A stretch of 64,000 bases of DNA, from contig NZ_CP121252.1 in assembly GCF_029637705.1 (NCBI RefSeq), positions 2,604,001-2,668,000 of the forward strand, in the 5' to 3' direction. Of the stretch, positions 1 through 8,395 are shown one piece after another. Each line of letters opens with the position of its first letter. Position 1 is the stretch's first letter. The notes beneath the pieces were generated by a model. The model saw nothing but the letters and a program-made list of their open reading frames with translations. It was not told where the DNA came from and searched no databases. Made by a program: the position numbers and the translations under genes. The DNA comes from Citricoccus muralis (lineage in GTDB: Bacteria > Actinomycetota > Actinomycetes > Actinomycetales > Micrococcaceae).

Positions 1-429
1 CGCCGCGGCGGGCGGATTCTGAACGTGTCGTCCGTGGCCGCGCTGATGCCACGCGGCACCTACGGGGCGTCGAAATCCTGGCTGCTGGCGTTCTCCGAGT
101 GGGCGCACACCCGGTACCGGGCCGAGGGCGTGCACGTGACGGCCCTGTGTCCTGGCCCGATGCGCACCCAGTTCCACGACCGTGCCCGGATCAGCCTGAG
201 GCGCCGACCGGGGTGGTCATTCACCGCCGTCGACCAGGTGGCGTTGGAGGGCATTGCCGCCTGTCAGGAGGGTCGGGCCGTACACATTCCGGGCCGGGCG
301 GCGCGGGTGCTCTCCCGGGTGTCGCGGCTGGCGCCGTCGGGTGTGGTCGAACGTCTGGCCCGCACCGGCATCACCGCTACGGGTTCAGTGGACGCTGCTT
401 CGACGAAAAGAACTGAGAGGACATCATGA
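1..429 (+). CDS. Short-chain dehydrogenase/reductase, C-terminal part (cut by window edge)
   Basis: The frame is open from base 1, so the N-terminal Rossmann nucleotide-binding half lies outside the window; 142 residues are visible. The classical SDR active site is present: serines in ILNVSSVA (visible residues 10-11) and the Tyr-x3-Lys pair in TYGASKSW (Tyr 21, Lys 25), followed by the CPGPMRTQF loop that normally follows the active site. The substrate cannot be read; the family includes acyl-CoA, sugar and keto-ester reductases. The stop overlaps the ATG of the following stress-protein gene by 4 bases (ATGA), so the two are probably co-transcribed and translationally coupled. Confidence 0.85.
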   Translation, partial: RRGGRILNVSSVAALMPRGTYGASKSWLLAFSEWAHTRYRAEGVHVTALCPGPMRTQFHDRARISLRRRPGWSFTAVDQVALEGIAACQEGRAVHIPGRAARVLSRVSRLAPSGVVERLARTGITATGSVDAASTKRTERTS

Positions 430-938
430 CGATCATCGTGGGGTACACCCCGTCCGAACAAGCACAGGCGGCCCTGGATCAGGGGTTGCGCCTGGCCCGG
501 CTCTCCGGTGAGAACGTGGTGGTGGTCAATGCGGGCCCCGGTGGTGAAAACCGACACGCCTCGCAGTTGCGTGACAAGGACAAGGTGGCGCTGCAGGAGA
601 AGCTACAGGCTGCGTCTGATGTGGAATCCGAGTACCGGGAGCTGCTGCGCGGGAAGTCCACGGTGGAGGAGTTTGTCACCCTGTGCGCGGAGCTGGACCC
701 CTCGTATGTGGTGATCGGCAACCGCAAGCGTTCCGGATTCGGCCGGTTCATGATGGGGTCGGTGACCGATGAGCTGCTGCGCGCTCTGGAGCACCCGGTG
801 CTGTGCGTGAAGCCCTCGGCCTCCCCGCGCCCGGAACACCTCCCCACGGTGGCCGACCCGGATGTGGAGCTCGCCCCCGAGACACAGCTCGAACAGCGCG
901 AGCAGCTGGAGGATCTGGGCGAGCAACCCGAGCGCTGA
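426..938 (+). CDS. Universal stress protein, single UspA domain
   Basis: A 170-residue UspA-fold protein. It starts with the typical beta-strand TIIVGYTPS and ends the domain with the nucleotide-binding signature around residues 97-112, seen as IGNRKRSGFGRFMMGSVT (G-x2-x9-G-S/T type), which suggests an ATP-binding Usp. An acidic, Glu/Gln-rich tail of about 30 residues follows the domain. It overlaps the upstream SDR gene by 4 bases. The gene ends directly against the convergent MscS gene with no space between the two stop codons. Role by family: cytoplasmic stress or dormancy protein; no specific partner can be inferred. Confidence 0.88.
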   Translation: MTIIVGYTPSEQAQAALDQGLRLARLSGENVVVVNAGPGGENRHASQLRDKDKVALQEKLQAASDVESEYRELLRGKSTVEEFVTLCAELDPSYVVIGNRKRSGFGRFMMGSVTDELLRALEHPVLCVKPSASPRPEHLPTVADPDVELAPETQLEQREQLEDLGEQPER

Positions 939-2585
939 TCAGTCCTCGGTACGGCGCGGCTCGTCCTCGGTGCTCTGGTCGTGCTCGTCCTCGGCGGCCG
1001 CGTCGGAGGGCTCCACCACGTCGAGCTCGCCGGTGTTCTCGGCCTGCTGTCGCTTCCGGTCTTCGTAGACGTCGTCGCCGGGTCCGGCCAGGTCGCGGTT
1101 GCGCTCTATGGCGGAGATTGATCCGGTGAACACCGAGGAGTGCTCCGAAGAAACGGTCAACGGCACCGAACCGGTGGACTCACGGTGTACCTCGGTATCG
1201 GTGGACTCCGCACCGGGCACCGTGGGCTGAGGCTGGGTGGCCGGTGCCTGCCCGGGGCGCGGCACCTCGCCGGTGGTCCCGCTGGGAATGCGCGGCATCG
1301 AACGAGCATCGGTGGACTCGTCCCGGGGGTCGGAAGACGGTGCCGTAGCTGAGTCGGCCACGCCGCCGCCGTCGGTCCGGCTGGCCTCGACCAGCTCGTC
1401 TTCATCGTCGTTGTCGTTGTCGTTGTAGCGCACCGCGTAGAGAGCCTCGGGGTGATCGGCGTGAATGAACGCAACCAGGTCCTCGCGCACCAGGCAGCGC
1501 AGATCCCACAAATCGCCGGAGTTCCGGGCGGAGACCACCGCGCGGACGCGGGCCATACCGCCCACCGCGTCGGTGACCTGCATGGAGGCGTCGCGGCCAT
1601 CCCACAAGTCCGTGGATTCCAGGAGCGCCAGGAGTCTGGCGCGCAATGGCTGCATCGGTACCTGCCAGTCCAGGTCAAACTCGATGGTGCCCGAGAGCGC
1701 CGAGCCGGTACGGGTCCAGTTCTCGAAGGGGGTGGTGGTGAAGTAGCTGGAGGGGTAGATCACCCGGCGCCCGTCCCAAATCTTGACCACCACGTACGAC
1801 AGGGTGATGTCCTCGATATTGCCGAACACGTCGTCGACCTGCACCACGTCCCCGACGCGGGCGGCATCGGTGAAGGCCAGCTGCACACCGGCGAACACGT
1901 TGGTTAGGGTGGACTGCACGGCCAGGCCGGCCACCACCGAGATCAGACCGGCGGAGGCGAGAATACCGGCGCCGAGCGCGCGCACCGACGGGATGGAGAG
2001 CAGCACCGCGGAAATCGCAATCACGATGATGACCGCCACCAGGATCCGCTTGATCAGCCGCATCTGGGTCTGCACCTTGCGGTCACGTCGGTCATCAATG
2101 CCGTCGGACCCGTACTTGGACAACACCTGGCGCTCCACGATGCCCAGAATGCGCATGGCCAGCCACGCTACCGAGGTGGCCAGACCAATCAACATCGCGA
2201 AGCCGACCATCCACACCCAGCTCTCGGTCTGGTCGGAGATGCTGACGGCGATCCGGGCCGCTAGGAAACTGAGCACCGCGGCGATCGGCACCAGCAGGCG
2301 CAGCATGCGGGGGAAAGTCTCCGGGCGGCGGTGCAGCACCAGCCGCGCCACCAGGGCAATCACCATGACGACGGCGAGCGCGATACCTACCGCCACCAAC
2401 ACATTGATCACCAGCCCGAGCACCGGGCCCACCGCTTCGATGGTCTCCTCGCCGGTGGATTGCACCCCTTGGGGGACGGTCGGCCCAAGCGTCTCAGACG
2501 AGCTGGGCTCCCCGGCGGCCGCGGTGAGCAGTGTCGAGACGGTACCTGATGAGGGCAGCGCAGAAAGTCGGTCAACAAGCGTCAT
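939..2585 (-). CDS. MscS-family mechanosensitive ion channel with long acidic tail
   Basis: A 548-residue protein when started at ATG 2585 (MTLVDRLS); an upstream start at 2651 would add 22 residues that look non-coding. Several membrane segments lie between about residues 45 and 230. The pore-lining helix and MscS beta domain follow: GAGILASAGLISVVAGLAVQ, then NVFAGVQLAF and GDVVQVDDVFGNIEDITL with the IWDGRRVIYP strand typical of the family. From about residue 350 the chain becomes low-complexity, rich in Asp/Glu/Ser/Thr/Pro and presumably a disordered cytoplasmic tail of nearly 200 residues. Role: release of solutes on hypo-osmotic shock, which fits the ectoine and osmolyte genes elsewhere in the window. 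It is divergent from hisD. Confidence 0.9.
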   Translation of the reverse strand: MTLVDRLSALPSSGTVSTLLTAAAGEPSSSETLGPTVPQGVQSTGEETIEAVGPVLGLVINVLVAVGIALAVVMVIALVARLVLHRRPETFPRMLRLLVPIAAVLSFLAARIAVSISDQTESWVWMVGFAMLIGLATSVAWLAMRILGIVERQVLSKYGSDGIDDRRDRKVQTQMRLIKRILVAVIIVIAISAVLLSIPSVRALGAGILASAGLISVVAGLAVQSTLTNVFAGVQLAFTDAARVGDVVQVDDVFGNIEDITLSYVVVKIWDGRRVIYPSSYFTTTPFENWTRTGSALSGTIEFDLDWQVPMQPLRARLLALLESTDLWDGRDASMQVTDAVGGMARVRAVVSARNSGDLWDLRCLVREDLVAFIHADHPEALYAVRYNDNDNDDEDELVEASRTDGGGVADSATAPSSDPRDESTDARSMPRIPSGTTGEVPRPGQAPATQPQPTVPGAESTDTEVHRESTGSVPLTVSSEHSSVFTGSISAIERNRDLAGPGDDVYEDRKRQQAENTGELDVVEPSDAAAEDEHDQSTEDEPRRTED

Positions 2586-2735
2586 GGTTCTACAGTGCCA
2601 GATCGAACTGACATGATGCTGAACAGCACCCCACTGCGAGAGGATTCTCACGCACTGCCCACCCGAGGTTTAAACTGGACACAGCTCTGACCGACTCTGT
2701 TCCATCCCGCCGTCTGACAATTTTCCGGAGGACCC

Positions 2736-4034
2736 ATGCTCACGATCACTGACCTACGCGGCACCGAGATCACCGCGGAGGTTTTGGAGTCTGTGTTGCC
2801 TCGCGCCGAGGTGGACGTCACCGCGGCCGTGGAGACGGTGCGCCCCCTGTTGGAGCGGGTGCGCGCCGAGGGTGCTTCCGCCGTGCTGGAGATCGGTGAA
2901 GGGTTCGACGGCGTGCGCCCGGCCTTGCTACGGGTGGCCCCGGACAAACTACAGCGGGCCCTCGACGACCTGGACCCCGACGTGCGGGCCGCCCTGGAAG
3001 AATCCATCCGCCGGGCCCGGCTGGTGCACGCCGCCCAGCGCCCGGCCGACTCCACGGTGGAACTCGGTGAGGGTGCCGTGGTGGAGAACCACTGGTTGCC
3101 GGTGGGACGCGTGGGCCTCTACGTGCCCGGCGGCCGAGCCGTATACCCGTCCTCAGTGGTGATGAATGTGGTGCCCGCCCAGGCTGCCGGGGTGTCTTCG
3201 CTGGCGGTGACCTCCCCGCCGCAGCGCGATCACCACGGTGACCCGCACCCGGTGGTGCTCGCTGCCTGTGCCCTGTTGGGAGTCGACGAAGTGTATGCCG
3301 CCGGCGGCGCCCAGGCCATCGCCATGCTCGCCTACGGTGTGGAAGGCTGCCCGGGCGTAGACATCATTACCGGGCCCGGCAATGTGTATGTGGCCGCCGC
3401 AAAACGGGCCGTGTTGGGCACGGTGGGCATCGACGCCGAGGCCGGTCCCTCCGAGATTGCGGTACTGGCCGATGATTCCGCGAACCCCGCTTGGGTGGCC
3501 GCGGACCTGATCAGCCAGTCCGAGCACGACCCGATGGCCGCTTCGGTCCTCATCACGAATTCCGCCGAACTGGCCGATCAGGTGGTCGCTGAAATCGAGG
3601 CCCAGGTGCCCGGCGCCACCCTCGAGCAGCAGATCCGGCAGGCACTCACCGGCCCGCAGTCCCGGGTGCTCATCGTGGACGATCTGGATACCGGCATCGC
3701 CGTCGCCAATGCCTATGCTTCCGAGCACCTGGAAATCCACACCCACGACAACGAGGCGGTGCTGGCGAACATCAGCAACGCCGGCGCCGTATTCGTCGGC
3801 CCGTACTCCCCGGTGCCTTTGGGGGACTATTCCTCCGGGTCCAACCACGTGCTGCCCACCTCCGGCTCAGCACGATTCTCCTCGGGCCTGAACACGGTCA
3901 GTTTCCTGCGGTTGCAGCAACGCATCCGGTATCAGGAGACCGGCCTGAAGGAGTTGCAGCGCGGAATTGTTGCGCTGGCTCACTCCGAGGGGCTGCACGC
4001 CCACGGCGACGCCATCGACATCCGCTTCGACTGA
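2736..4034 (+). CDS. hisD: Histidinol dehydrogenase
   Basis: A 432-residue protein of normal family length that oxidises L-histidinol to L-histidine in two NAD-dependent steps, the end of histidine biosynthesis. Diagnostic motifs are all present: [10 protein letters not shown] near residue 120, [23 protein letters not shown], the ISQSEHDP segment, the catalytic Glu-His in [28 protein letters not shown] and [10 protein letters not shown] near the C-terminus. It is a stand-alone gene here: no other his genes are adjacent, whereas many actinobacteria have hisD leading a his operon. A purine-rich GGAGG ribosome-binding site precedes ATG 2736. Confidence 0.97.
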   Translation: MLTITDLRGTEITAEVLESVLPRAEVDVTAAVETVRPLLERVRAEGASAVLEIGEGFDGVRPALLRVAPDKLQRALDDLDPDVRAALEESIRRARLVHAAQRPADSTVELGEGAVVENHWLPVGRVGLYVPGGRAVYPSSVVMNVVPAQAAGVSSLAVTSPPQRDHHGDPHPVVLAACALLGVDEVYAAGGAQAIAMLAYGVEGCPGVDIITGPGNVYVAAAKRAVLGTVGIDAEAGPSEIAVLADDSANPAWVAADLISQSEHDPMAASVLITNSAELADQVVAEIEAQVPGATLEQQIRQALTGPQSRVLIVDDLDTGIAVANAYASEHLEIHTHDNEAVLANISNAGAVFVGPYSPVPLGDYSSGSNHVLPTSGSARFSSGLNTVSFLRLQQRIRYQETGLKELQRGIVALAHSEGLHAHGDAIDIRFD

Positions 4035-4035
4035 T

Positions 4036-4105
4036 GTCTGCGCAAGCGTCCACGAACGTCGCCAGATGACGTTGCCCCGTCATCTAGGGACATAGTGGCG
4101 CAGAC
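4036..4105. repeat. Nested inverted repeats after hisD
   Basis: An outer 8-base perfect repeat GTCTGCGC (4036-4043) / GCGCAGAC (4098-4105) encloses an inner 7-base perfect repeat AGATGAC (4064-4070) / GTCATCT (4079-4085). It begins two bases after the hisD stop and ends just before the promoter of the riboswitch gene. It has no T-tract. It could be a factor-dependent termination structure, an operator pair or a decayed mobile repeat. Confidence 0.45.
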
Positions 4106-4109
4106 GACG

Positions 4110-4139
4110 TTGACCCTGTCGCCTCATCGCACCTATTCT
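4110..4139 (+). promoter_or_regulatory. Predicted sigma-70-type promoter
   Basis: TTGACC (4110-4115) and TATTCT (4134-4139) are separated by 18 bases. The expected transcription start is near 4146, exactly where the SAM aptamer begins, which supports both calls. Confidence 0.6.
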
Positions 4140-4143
4140 GAAC

Positions 4144-4260
4144 ATCAGAATCACGAGTTCCAGTGCGTAGCCCTGGCTAACGGGACGGCAACCCTCTTCG
4201 CGTAGTGGGGTGCTCCAGGTGATGATTCGGCCACCGGGTCCACCGGCCGGCAAGTACCGC
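4144..4260 (+). promoter_or_regulatory. SAM riboswitch (SAM-I/SAM-IV superfamily, best fit SAM-IV)
   Basis: The core matches the conserved SAM-IV aptamer. A closing P1 stem pairs GAATCA (4148-4153) with TGATTC (4223-4228). Between them lie the CACGAGTTCCAG segment, the CGGCAACCCTC block, TAGTGGGGTGC and CCAGGTGATGA, all in the usual order. GC-rich complementary segments after P1 (about 4229-4255) could form the extra helix and pseudoknot that distinguish SAM-IV from SAM-I. The element normally lowers expression of the downstream gene when S-adenosylmethionine is plentiful, so the flavin reductase should be made under methionine or sulfur shortage. Assignment is by eye; the SAM-I/IV variant class cannot be excluded. 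Confidence 0.85.
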
Positions 4261-4287
4261 GTCTCCGCCGCCCACGGTTGCGGAAGC

Positions 4288-4302
4288 GCCTTCCAGAAAG
4301 GC
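4288..4302 (+). promoter_or_regulatory. Hairpin covering the ribosome-binding site of the flavin reductase
   Basis: GCCTT (4288-4292) and AAGGC (4298-4302) form a short stem that hides the AAAGG ribosome-binding site five bases before ATG 4307. It is a plausible expression platform for the upstream SAM aptamer acting on translation, in line with how actinobacterial SAM-IV elements are thought to work. The stem is only 5 bp. Confidence 0.4.
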
Positions 4303-4306
4303 TGAT

Positions 4307-4873
4307 ATGTCTGCTGTGACCTTTGCCCAGAAGAACGACACCACCGACTTCCCCGAGACCCGCGTCGGACTCTCTGATGACGTCTCCGCCCTGAGCCTGC
4401 GCCAGGCGTTCTCCCAGTTCCCCTCCGGGGTGGCCGCACTCGCCGGCTACGCGGGCGGAGTCAAGGAGGGCCTGGCCGCCTCGTCCTTCACTGTGGGCGT
4501 GTCCCTGGATCCGCCGCTGGTGGCCTTCGCCGTGCAGAACACCTCCCGCACCTGGCCGCGACTGCGTCACGCCGAGCGCATCGGCGTCTCGATTCTGGGC
4601 GAATCCCAGACCGGGGTGTGCACCCAGCTGGCCTCCAAGAACGGTGACCGCTTCGAGGGCCAGAACCTGCAGGTCTCCGAACAGGGTGCCGTGTTCTTCG
4701 ATGACGCCGCCCTGTGGTTGGAAACCTCCGTGTACGCCGAGCTACCCGCTGGCGACCACCACATGGTGTTGCTCCAGGTGCACGGGGTCTCCGCCGGAAC
4801 CGACGCCGCCGAGCCGCTGGTATTCCACCGCTCCGCGTTCCGAAACCTCCGCACAGCCGAAGGCAATGAGTAA
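4307..4873 (+). CDS. Flavin reductase family protein (FMN-binding split barrel)
   Basis: A 188-residue protein with the flavin reductase-like signature: LRQAFSQFPSGVAALAG (residues 28-44), GLAASSFTVGVSLDPPLVAF (about 52-71), then SRTWPRL, ISILGESQ-like strand and the histidine-rich GDHHMVLLQV strand. Family members reduce FMN with NAD(P)H, often supplying reduced flavin to a partner monooxygenase. Control by a SAM riboswitch suggests a part in sulfur or methionine economy, for example feeding a desulfonating monooxygenase; no such partner is adjacent, so this is inference. The S4-domain gene follows after 18 bases and is probably in the same transcript. Confidence 0.88.
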   Translation: MSAVTFAQKNDTTDFPETRVGLSDDVSALSLRQAFSQFPSGVAALAGYAGGVKEGLAASSFTVGVSLDPPLVAFAVQNTSRTWPRLRHAERIGVSILGESQTGVCTQLASKNGDRFEGQNLQVSEQGAVFFDDAALWLETSVYAELPAGDHHMVLLQVHGVSAGTDAAEPLVFHRSAFRNLRTAEGNE

Positions 4874-4891
4874 GCGGGTACCCTGGATCGT

Positions 4892-5263
4892 ATGACCCGC
4901 ACCCGTCTCGACGCTTGGCTGTGGGCGGTGCGTATGTATAAGACCCGCTCCGCCGCCACGGCGGCAGTCAAAGGCGGTCACGTGAAGGTCAACGACGCTC
5001 CAGCCAAGCCCGCCCAACCGGTCAACATCGGCGATACGGTGCGGTTGCGTCAGCCCGGCCGAGAGCGGATTCTCGAGGTCACCGGTCTGATCGCCAAGCG
5101 GGTGGGAGCCCCGGTGGCCGTGCAGCATTATCGGGATCACTCGCCCGAGCCGATCCCGCGGCACCTGCTCGCTGTACCCCGTCGGGACCGCGGCGCCGGG
5201 CGTCCCACCAAGAAGGAGCGCCGTCAGCTCGACGAGCTCCGCGGACGCGACGCACACCAGTGA
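4892..5263 (+). CDS. S4-domain RNA-binding protein, Hsp15-like
   Basis: A 123-residue protein with an N-terminal S4 fold: RLDAWLWAVRMYKTRSAATA, then GGHVKVNDAPAKPAQPVNIGD, the classic alpha-L RNA-binding motif of residues 4-55. A basic tail follows (RRDRGAGRPTKKERRQLDEL). This arrangement is that of the Hsp15/YrfH group, which binds 50S subunits carrying stalled nascent chains. It lies 18 bases behind the flavin reductase, so the SAM riboswitch may affect it too. Confidence 0.88.
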   Translation: MTRTRLDAWLWAVRMYKTRSAATAAVKGGHVKVNDAPAKPAQPVNIGDTVRLRQPGRERILEVTGLIAKRVGAPVAVQHYRDHSPEPIPRHLLAVPRRDRGAGRPTKKERRQLDELRGRDAHQ

Positions 5264-5447
5264 ACGCCTACTGAAGGCCAGCTGGTAACCGAAGTAAAGT
5301 TCATCCCCGCCCGATCAGGTCTTTTTCTCTGAGAAGCCCGATTGTTACGATGTGATCAACGTGTTTGGCGCGCGCTCCCACCGTGTGCAAATCTCGCCGA
5401 CGCGTCTACCCGCGTCGATCAGCCGAGACCACAGGAGGTGCTTTCGC

Positions 5448-6575
5448 ATGTCGCGTCCACGCACCTTCTCCGCCACCTCATGCCGTCGTGCCGGTGTGAG
5501 CCTCGGTCTCGGGCTCCTCCTCGTTCTACCCGCCGGCACCGCTCTGGCCACCCCAGAGCAGCCGAGTCCCGAGCAGGAATCCAGCGAACAGCTCGATCAG
5601 GTTGAGTACAGCCAGCTGTCGGCGTCCCCTGATACCGGGGCCTCCACCGCGCTCGGCACCACCGCTCCCGTGACCCCCAGCGAGAACGAATCCGACGCCG
5701 CAGAAGAGTCCGACACCCAGTCTCCAAGCGTGGCGCCCTCCACGCCGTCGTTCGAACTGGTTTGTCCCGTGCATGATGGTGCCAGTCTGGAACCTGGCGA
5801 AGAAGTCACCATCAAAGTCCAAATCAATGGTGAAGCAGCCGAACCGGTCACCATGACGGTTGACACGCCTTCCGCAGGGGGAAGCGTTCAGGTTCAAGGC
5901 ACCACCGCGGTGTATAGAGCACCGAGTTCCTACACGAGCAACCAGGACTACTTCAATCTGACGGTCACCGACGCCGACGGAACCCGGAAATCGTGCAACG
6001 TGACGGTGATCTTCGCCCCGACAACATCCCCGACGGCCACGGAAATTACCAGCCCCACACAGTCCCCGAGCCCCTCGCCCACGGAGCCGACCACCCGCAC
6101 GCCCACCGCATCCCAGACCCAGACCGCCACGCAGACGGTGACCGTCCCGGCCCCCTTGCCCTCGGTGACCACGCGAACCCCCTGGTTCCCCGGTGGCGAC
6201 AGCGGGAACAACTCCGGCGGACATTCGGGCGGCAACACCAGCTATCAGGGCCCCTTCGCTCCGGTGCCGCCGCACCAGAACGGCGATAATGGCACGGGCG
6301 ACGACGGCGCCGAGGCCCCCACCGCGATCGATACCGCCACGGTGTCGGTCACCAGCGTCCCGCCCAGCCCGGAGCCAGAGAACACCAGCGTCACCGAGGA
6401 CGCCGACGCCCAGCCGGACGCCTCCGATGCCGAGGCTGCGGGTCAGCAGGATCCGGCGCGCATGGCCGCCCCCGGGTGGCTGCTTCCGGTGGGTCTGATC
6501 GCCATCGTGCTGCTCATCGCCGCCGGGCTCCTCGCCTGGACCAACCGTCACCGCGGCGGCAGCAACCACCGCTAA
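5448..6575 (+). CDS. Secreted, C-terminally membrane-anchored Ser/Thr/Pro-rich protein
   Basis: Start chosen at ATG 5448, which has an AGGAGG ribosome-binding site ten bases upstream; the open frame extends further but codes for no signal peptide there. The 375 residues comprise a signal peptide (basic SRPRTF..CRRAG, hydrophobic core, cleavage near TALA), an acidic Ser/Glu linker, a small beta-rich domain with two cysteines (LVCPVHDG and RKSCNVTV, about residues 105-190) resembling an Ig-like fold, and long Thr/Pro/Ser and Gly/Asn stretches. A C-terminal hydrophobic helix (LLPVGLIAIVLLIAAGLLAW) and a basic end follow. There is no LPxTG motif, so anchoring is probably by the membrane helix. 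Function unknown; it resembles surface stalk proteins. Confidence 0.75.
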   Translation: MSRPRTFSATSCRRAGVSLGLGLLLVLPAGTALATPEQPSPEQESSEQLDQVEYSQLSASPDTGASTALGTTAPVTPSENESDAAEESDTQSPSVAPSTPSFELVCPVHDGASLEPGEEVTIKVQINGEAAEPVTMTVDTPSAGGSVQVQGTTAVYRAPSSYTSNQDYFNLTVTDADGTRKSCNVTVIFAPTTSPTATEITSPTQSPSPSPTEPTTRTPTASQTQTATQTVTVPAPLPSVTTRTPWFPGGDSGNNSGGHSGGNTSYQGPFAPVPPHQNGDNGTGDDGAEAPTAIDTATVSVTSVPPSPEPENTSVTEDADAQPDASDAEAAGQQDPARMAAPGWLLPVGLIAIVLLIAAGLLAWTNRHRGGSNHR

Positions 6576-6599
6576 ACCGCGGTCCCACTGAGCTCCCGC

Positions 6600-7877
6600 T
6601 TAGTTCGAGTCGGCGTCTCGGTTCTCGTCGTTCGGTCCGGTGCGGTGATTGATCAACCGTTCCGTGCCGGAGACCGCCAGCATCGCGCAGGCGAACCACA
6701 CGCCGCCGCCCGGCCCCCACGGCCCGGCCACCACACCTGCGGCCACCGGTAACACCACCTGGCCCACCCGGTTCGTCATCAGCCGCAGCGCCAACGCCGG
6801 GCTGCGCCACGCATACGGCACCGCCTGAGAGATCAGCGTCATCGACAACGGCTGACCCAACCCCAGGGTGAGACCGCCCAGCGAAATCAGCACCCCGGCC
6901 GCCCAGAATGCGCCTTCGAGTTGCAGAGTGAACGGCACCATAGCGATGGCCAGGGCCGAGACAAACAGCGACACCAACACCAGGTGGCTACGCCGGTAGC
7001 GGCGCACCAACATCGGCAGGAAAATACGCGACACCACCGAGGCCGCCCCGCGCAATGCGAGCAGCACACCCACCGCCAGCGGAGACACCCCGGCCGCCTC
7101 ACCCACCAGCGGCAGGAACGCAATCAGGATGTCCAAAATAGCCAGCAGCGCCAGCGAGGCCAGCATGTTCGAGGCCACCCCGGGACGGCGCACAATACTG
7201 AGCATGGTCGGCTTTTCCGCACCCGCCGGCGGAACCTGCCGCAGCTGAGAGGTGGTCGGGTCCGGCAACGGGCGCAACACAAACAGCACCGGCGCCGAGA
7301 GCACCGCGGCCGCCGCGCCGATCCACAACGCCAGGGTGATGCTCTGCCCCAGCCCGGCCCCGGAAGATTGTGCCACCGCCAGCGACACATTGCCCAGCAG
7401 CAGCCCGGACAGCAAGGGCCCGGTCATCTGCCCCACCGAAAATGCTGCGGTGAACCAGCCAAAAGCGGCATCCATCTGGTGGGCCAGGGAACGCCGGGAA
7501 ATCATCGACTGCCCGGCGATCGTGAACATCAGGTGCCCCACACCCAGTACGGCCGAGCCCACCATGATCAGCCACGCCTGGCCGGCCAGCGCCAGGATCG
7601 CCCCGCCGAGACCAATCAGCACACCACCGGCCGTCATCAACCCCCGCAGCGAACCCACCTTCGAGGTGAGCCGGCCAAACGGCATCGCCATGAAGAGCGG
7701 CAGCAGCGCGTACACCGCGGTCGCCAGGCCAATGGCGGTCTCCCCGAACCCCATCGACAGCAGTTTGTAAGACGTCACCGGGCGCAGCAGGTTGATGGAG
7801 GTCTGCGTCAGCACGGCCGCGCCCACGATGAGCCACAGCCACGCTAGCGAGTTCGGTGAGGACTTCGGTCGGGTCAT
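6600..7877 (-). CDS. MFS transporter
   Basis: A 425-residue polytopic protein with about 12 predicted helices. The MFS motif-A region after helix 2 is seen as FGRLTSKVGSLRGL, and a central loop (PTTSQLRQVPPAGAEKPT) divides two six-helix halves. The start overlaps the stop of the small membrane protein upstream by 4 bases (ATGA). It is the last gene of a minus-strand operon beginning with the acyl-CoA ligase. Substrate unknown; the operon context suggests an organic acid or a breakdown product. Confidence 0.85.
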   Translation of the reverse strand: MTRPKSSPNSLAWLWLIVGAAVLTQTSINLLRPVTSYKLLSMGFGETAIGLATAVYALLPLFMAMPFGRLTSKVGSLRGLMTAGGVLIGLGGAILALAGQAWLIMVGSAVLGVGHLMFTIAGQSMISRRSLAHQMDAAFGWFTAAFSVGQMTGPLLSGLLLGNVSLAVAQSSGAGLGQSITLALWIGAAAAVLSAPVLFVLRPLPDPTTSQLRQVPPAGAEKPTMLSIVRRPGVASNMLASLALLAILDILIAFLPLVGEAAGVSPLAVGVLLALRGAASVVSRIFLPMLVRRYRRSHLVLVSLFVSALAIAMVPFTLQLEGAFWAAGVLISLGGLTLGLGQPLSMTLISQAVPYAWRSPALALRLMTNRVGQVVLPVAAGVVAGPWGPGGGVWFACAMLAVSGTERLINHRTGPNDENRDADSN

Positions 7878-8395
7878 TTCCCTGGTGCCACCTCAGGCGC
7901 CAGTATCCGCTTCACGCCGAGAACCAGGGCGGTCACCAGCAGCACGATCAGCAGCGCATCGGCCGCAATGTACGCGTAGTGCATGCCCGATCCGCCATCA
8001 GAAACACCGGCCAACACCGCATCGGTATGCGAGGCCAGCAGCGGGCGGATCACCGCCGACTTCACCGCCAGCACGGCCAGCGCGCCCAGGTACCACCAGC
8101 GCCCACGGGTGCTTGGCCACGCGGCCGCCCCGCGCCAGAGCACCACCAGTGCGGCGATCAATACGACGGCGAGCGCCAGCTCGGTCAGGTTCATCGCCAA
8201 AAACACCCGCCGGCCGATGCCCAGTCCCAGCGGGATGGTGATGCCCGGGGCGGTGAACTTCAGCGGCGCCTCGATCAGCGAAATCCCGATCATCAGTCCC
8301 AGCCACACGGCCGGAACCCACAGCAGTGCCGCCCGCGCCCACCGCGGTCCCACAGTCAGTCCAGGGGTCGACCCAGGATTCGAAGGAGCAGTCAT
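7874..8395 (-). CDS. Small integral membrane protein, function unknown
   Basis: A 173-residue protein with four predicted membrane helices: ALLWVPAVWLGLMIGISL, LTELALAVVLIAALVVLW, WYLGALAVLAVKSAVIRP and YIAADALLIVLLVTALVLG. Between helices 1 and 2 lies a conserved-looking EAPLKFTAPGITIPLGLGIG stretch. ATG 8395 has an AAAGGTG ribosome-binding site; a GTG at 8398 is the alternative. It overlaps both neighbouring MFS genes (TGATG upstream, ATGA downstream), so all three are translationally coupled. I do not recognise a characterised family. Confidence 0.7.
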   Translation of the reverse strand: MTAPSNPGSTPGLTVGPRWARAALLWVPAVWLGLMIGISLIEAPLKFTAPGITIPLGLGIGRRVFLAMNLTELALAVVLIAALVVLWRGAAAWPSTRGRWWYLGALAVLAVKSAVIRPLLASHTDAVLAGVSDGGSGMHYAYIAADALLIVLLVTALVLGVKRILAPEVAPGK

